DNA of 64,000 bases from Protostelium mycophagum (lineage: Eukaryota > Evosea > Variosea > Protosteliida > Protosteliaceae). Positions 59,101-64,000 of the stretch are shown one piece after another. The first letter of the stretch is position 1. Each line of letters starts with the position of its first letter. The stretch is from positions 1 to 64,000 of the forward strand of contig MZNV01001933.1 in NCBI GenBank assembly GCA_002081555.1, written 5' to 3'. The notes under the pieces were generated by a model. The model saw nothing but the letters and a program-made list of their open reading frames with translations, was not told the DNA's origin and made no database searches. Position numbers and translations under genes: made by a program.

Positions 59101-60873
59101 CTCAAGGATACCCATGTCATCGCTTTCTGTTGATGCCACAGATGAATCGTCAGAAGAATATTCCCTAAAATCTCAGAGATTGCATCTCAACTATTTGTGA
59201 CATCGAGAATTCTAAAAATAACTCACGATTTCCCGCCCTTCTTTCTGGCAGCTTTCGACAGTTTTTCCGCTCGCTTTACACGTTTCTTGAGTTTCTTCTC
59301 TTTTTGTTCTAAATCCTTCTTTTCCTTCTCCAAAGTTTTTGTCCTGTCTTCGATCTGTTTTGATTTCTCTTTCAACTACAACGCGTCAGGAAAATACGAC
59401 AAATAAGATGACGTCTCACCTCGTGATCCTTCTGTTGTAATTCGGCCTCACGTTTTTTCCGCTCGTCTATTAAAGCCGAAATTGTTGCGATTCGTTCTTG
59501 GTTGTTGTTCAAAGATTTATCCAATCTTTCTTCTGGTGTTTTCTGCTAAACTTCAGCCAAAATTAAAAGATACGGAAATTACCTTGCTGCGGTGAGCCAA
59601 CAAAGCTCCTCTCAAAAAATCAGAAAAGCCGCCCCTGCTTTTTGTGGTTCTTGGTGGTTGTGTCTACAACTTTCAGCACCCTAAGAATCTACATTTATTC
59701 ACAGCTCTGCCGTTAGCAAAATGCTTGCATAAAATTCTTCAAAGTGTACAAATAAATACCTCTGTCGTTGTAGATGTCTGTGTCGTGATACCGTCCGCTA
59801 GTTGGGGGGAATTCATTGCGATGTGGTCTTGTGAGGCATGCCCATATGAAAGTGACTTTCTGCCCAACAATGAACGTATCTGGGCTAATATCTCTCCTGG
59901 AATTTTATTTCCATCCAAATTGAGCGACTACAACGAGTCAATATTTTCAGGGAATTATATATGTACTGACCAGCAATGATGTCACATTATTATCCTTCAA
60001 CATTTCTAAAATGGCCAGACCACCAGGTTCTCCTATTCTGCAGAAAGCCAAAGAGAGTGACCGTAGTGAATTACTCTTTCTGATAGATTCACATAACTTT
60101 GTGACACCCTCGTCTCCACAAGTTGATCCGGACAGGCCAAGGGACTCTAAAGTGGTATTTGTTTCGAGAGATTCGGCGATAGATAAAATTCCTGTTGGAC
60201 GTGAGTGATTTTTTTGGGCACGAAAAAGTGTAAAAATCGATTTTGGTCCTTCCTTTCAGGATGAATGTTGTTTTGTCTGCTAAGATGGGCATCAACAAAT
60301 TGCTGTGGAAATCATACCTGCCAGATTGATTTGGCAATCGTTCAGATGAAGGATTCGAAGTTTTCGGTTGATTTTTAAGCACTCTGCAAATGCACTTGCG
60401 CCAGCATCGGTCAAATAGTTCTCATCCATCTGTCCAATCAATCAGATAATTTTGTTACGAGCATTTATCATATCAGGTAGAGGAGAGGAAATTCTTCAAA
60501 TACACAATATATACCTTGAAGGCTGAAACGGTTGTATTTTTTCCAAGAGAATTAGCGAGGGCAATAGCACCTTCTTCCCCTATCTGATTGTGACACACAG
60601 AGATGGCCCTCAAAACTTCATTTGTTTCCAACACCTGAAAGAACCATGTCAACGATCTATCTCGTTGAGATGATAATTCAATTTCCTCACCTTTGCGATC
60701 TCTAAAGCGCCATCATCCTTTAGAGACAGCCGATCTAATCTAGCCCTGTGTGCACTCGAATCGGCGTTTAAAATGTCTGCAATAGTCTTTGCGCTGCCCG
60801 CCTTATTATTTGTGATTCTTTCGGCCAAGTGCCGTGTTGCAGGCGTTGGTGGGGTGATGAAATCCCCGCTCAT
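56175..60873 (-). CDS. LRR / coiled-coil / Rho-like GTPase / coiled-coil protein
   Basis: From the ATG at 60,873: ribonuclease-inhibitor-type leucine-rich repeats (VLETNEVLRAISVCHNQIGE; TNTTLESLGLSGSTCGDEGV; SNSLRSLSLAFCRIGEPGG) to about 59.8 kb; a linker and charged coiled coil (59.64-59.23 kb, KQIEDRTKTLEKEKKDLEQK); a Rho-like G domain (59.15-58.23 kb); a disordered Ser/Thr/Lys-rich part; and a long C-terminal coiled coil ending LQAK at about 56,175. G-domain motifs: P-loop VVVVGDPQVGKTSLL, G3 LVDTESN (Gly and Gln missing), FVLMFSVTDRSSF, G4 VGSKAD, G5 FETST. There is no CAAX box. The link from G domain to the C-terminal half rests on a 42-nt intron (about 58,030-58,071) that joins SISAHT to IPSRKLTG in phase. 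If that link is wrong, two genes lie here. Likely a signalling scaffold. Confidence 0.8.
58401..58416. repeat. near-palindromic motif at an intron start
   Basis: TTACAACGTTGTAGAC sits 6 bases inside the donor of a 44-nt intron in the Rho-like domain (gtgaggtCTACAACGTTGTA on the minus strand). It is the intronic counterpart of the perfect palindrome at 12,939-12,956. Confidence 0.8.
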
Positions 60874-61120
60874 GATGTGTTTAAAGAATCGGTGGTGATG
60901 CTCGTCTCTCGCGTAACGCGGAATTTCTTCGAAGATCAGGGACTTTTCCGGTGGAGAAGAACAAGCTGGGATTTTCAGGGTTCATTTGCCTTCTTCATTT
61001 AAAAGAATAAATAATTTATTAATCAGCAAAAGAACAAATAACACCCATAGAATTTATATTAATACTTGTGGTGGTCTTTTTAATTAATTATCAGCCATTT
61101 AATTCTTCCATTTATCCATT

Positions 61121-61462
61121 ATGAAGAAAATTCCCAAGGCAACTTGGACTGACCTATACCAACAAATAAAGAGCTCACGTTGTCCAGCCGTGCATCAGCA
61201 CAAAAATCAAAATGGATGCCAAAAATTAGCCTCCTTGAAATCTCCCATATGGCCACAGTTGTTCCTTAGTTTATGTTGTGGAAGAAGCGAAGATGACAAA
61301 TCCAGAACTCTGGCCACAGGCCAAAGTATGGTCAGATCTCAAGTAATGCGATCCTTCCACCTCCACACGATCAAAAAGAGTGAAAATCTTGAGCGGAAAA
61401 GACGAGCATCACCAGGTCAAGTGAATTCAAGAAACTTTCTGCCAATCACTCGAAGGAATTGA
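61121..61462 (+). CDS. hypothetical protein, uncertain
   Basis: An intronless 113-codon ORF with a true ATG, basic (KKSENLERKRRASP near the end) and with a Cys pair (LSLCCGRSED). No family is recognised. It fills the gap between the LRR/Rho gene (divergent start at 60,873) and the P5CS stop at 61,507. A coding role is possible; composition is not decisive. Confidence 0.3.
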   Translation: MKKIPKATWTDLYQQIKSSRCPAVHQHKNQNGCQKLASLKSPIWPQLFLSLCCGRSEDDKSRTLATGQSMVRSQVMRSFHLHTIKKSENLERKRRASPGQVNSRNFLPITRRN

Positions 61463-61506
61463 CGGAAATAGAAAGAGAGAAAGAGGTAATCTGTTCTATT
61501 CGACGG

Positions 61507-64000
<2,494 letters not shown>

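Overview
The window looks like nuclear DNA of a free-living unicellular eukaryote. It is gene-dense, has genes on both strands, and nearly every gene is cut by short GT-AG introns, mostly 35-60 nt with gtgag-type donors. The gene content suggests Amoebozoa, perhaps a protosteloid or variosean amoeba: an IQ-motif RasGEF, unusual fusions carrying Ras/Rho-like domains, a multi-EF-hand alternative NADH dehydrogenase, a C-terminal-motor kinesin and a prominin-like protein. The organism call is inference; no rRNA or tRNA gene was seen to support it. I recognised no transposon, virus-like element, CRISPR array or bacterial operon.

Layout, left to right. 0.9-3.3 kb (+): IQ/RasGEF with an internal 193-bp tandem duplication. 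3.7-7.8 kb (+): mitochondrial type II NADH dehydrogenase with four EF-hands. 8.1-10 kb (+): cytochrome P450. 10.7-11.3 kb (+): isochorismatase-family hydrolase. 11.4-14.2 kb (-): prominin-like five-span membrane protein. 14.7-15.1 kb (+): small Tim chaperone. 15.2-16.0 kb (-): type I membrane protein. 16.2-23.3 kb (-): TMEM131 family protein. 23.5-25.1 kb (+): SpoU-type rRNA 2'-O-methyltransferase. 25.9-27.8 kb (-): Gln-rich GLTSCR1-like chromatin protein. 28.0-28.4 kb (-): small membrane protein. 28.5-40.2 kb (-): giant HECT-domain protein. 40.9-44.9 kb (-): DEP/Ras-like/PH/Sec7/PH protein. 45.5-46.2 kb (-): protein with a compact Cys/His motif. 46.6-51.2 kb (-): kinesin-14. 51.4-53.1 kb (+): TTC38-like TPR protein. 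53.8-55.5 kb (-): glutaryl-CoA dehydrogenase. 56.2-60.9 kb (-): LRR/coiled-coil/Rho-like GTPase/coiled-coil protein. 61.5 kb to the right edge (-): P5C synthase.

The genes do not form one pathway. Several are mitochondrial (NADH dehydrogenase, small Tim, probably the rRNA methyltransferase, glutaryl-CoA dehydrogenase, P5CS), and several are small-GTPase signalling proteins. The most interesting items are two new-looking GTPase-domain fusions, a HECT domain whose catalytic cysteine position appears to be lost, an NADH dehydrogenase with a second EF-hand pair, and a short motif (ATCTACAACG or its complement) that recurs far above chance in introns at splice sites and also in coding DNA in all frames. 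Longer introns also share a GC hairpin, TTGCGGC-TTT-GCCGCAA. Exon boundaries were worked out by eye from frame and splice signals, so coordinates of multi-exon genes are outer limits.
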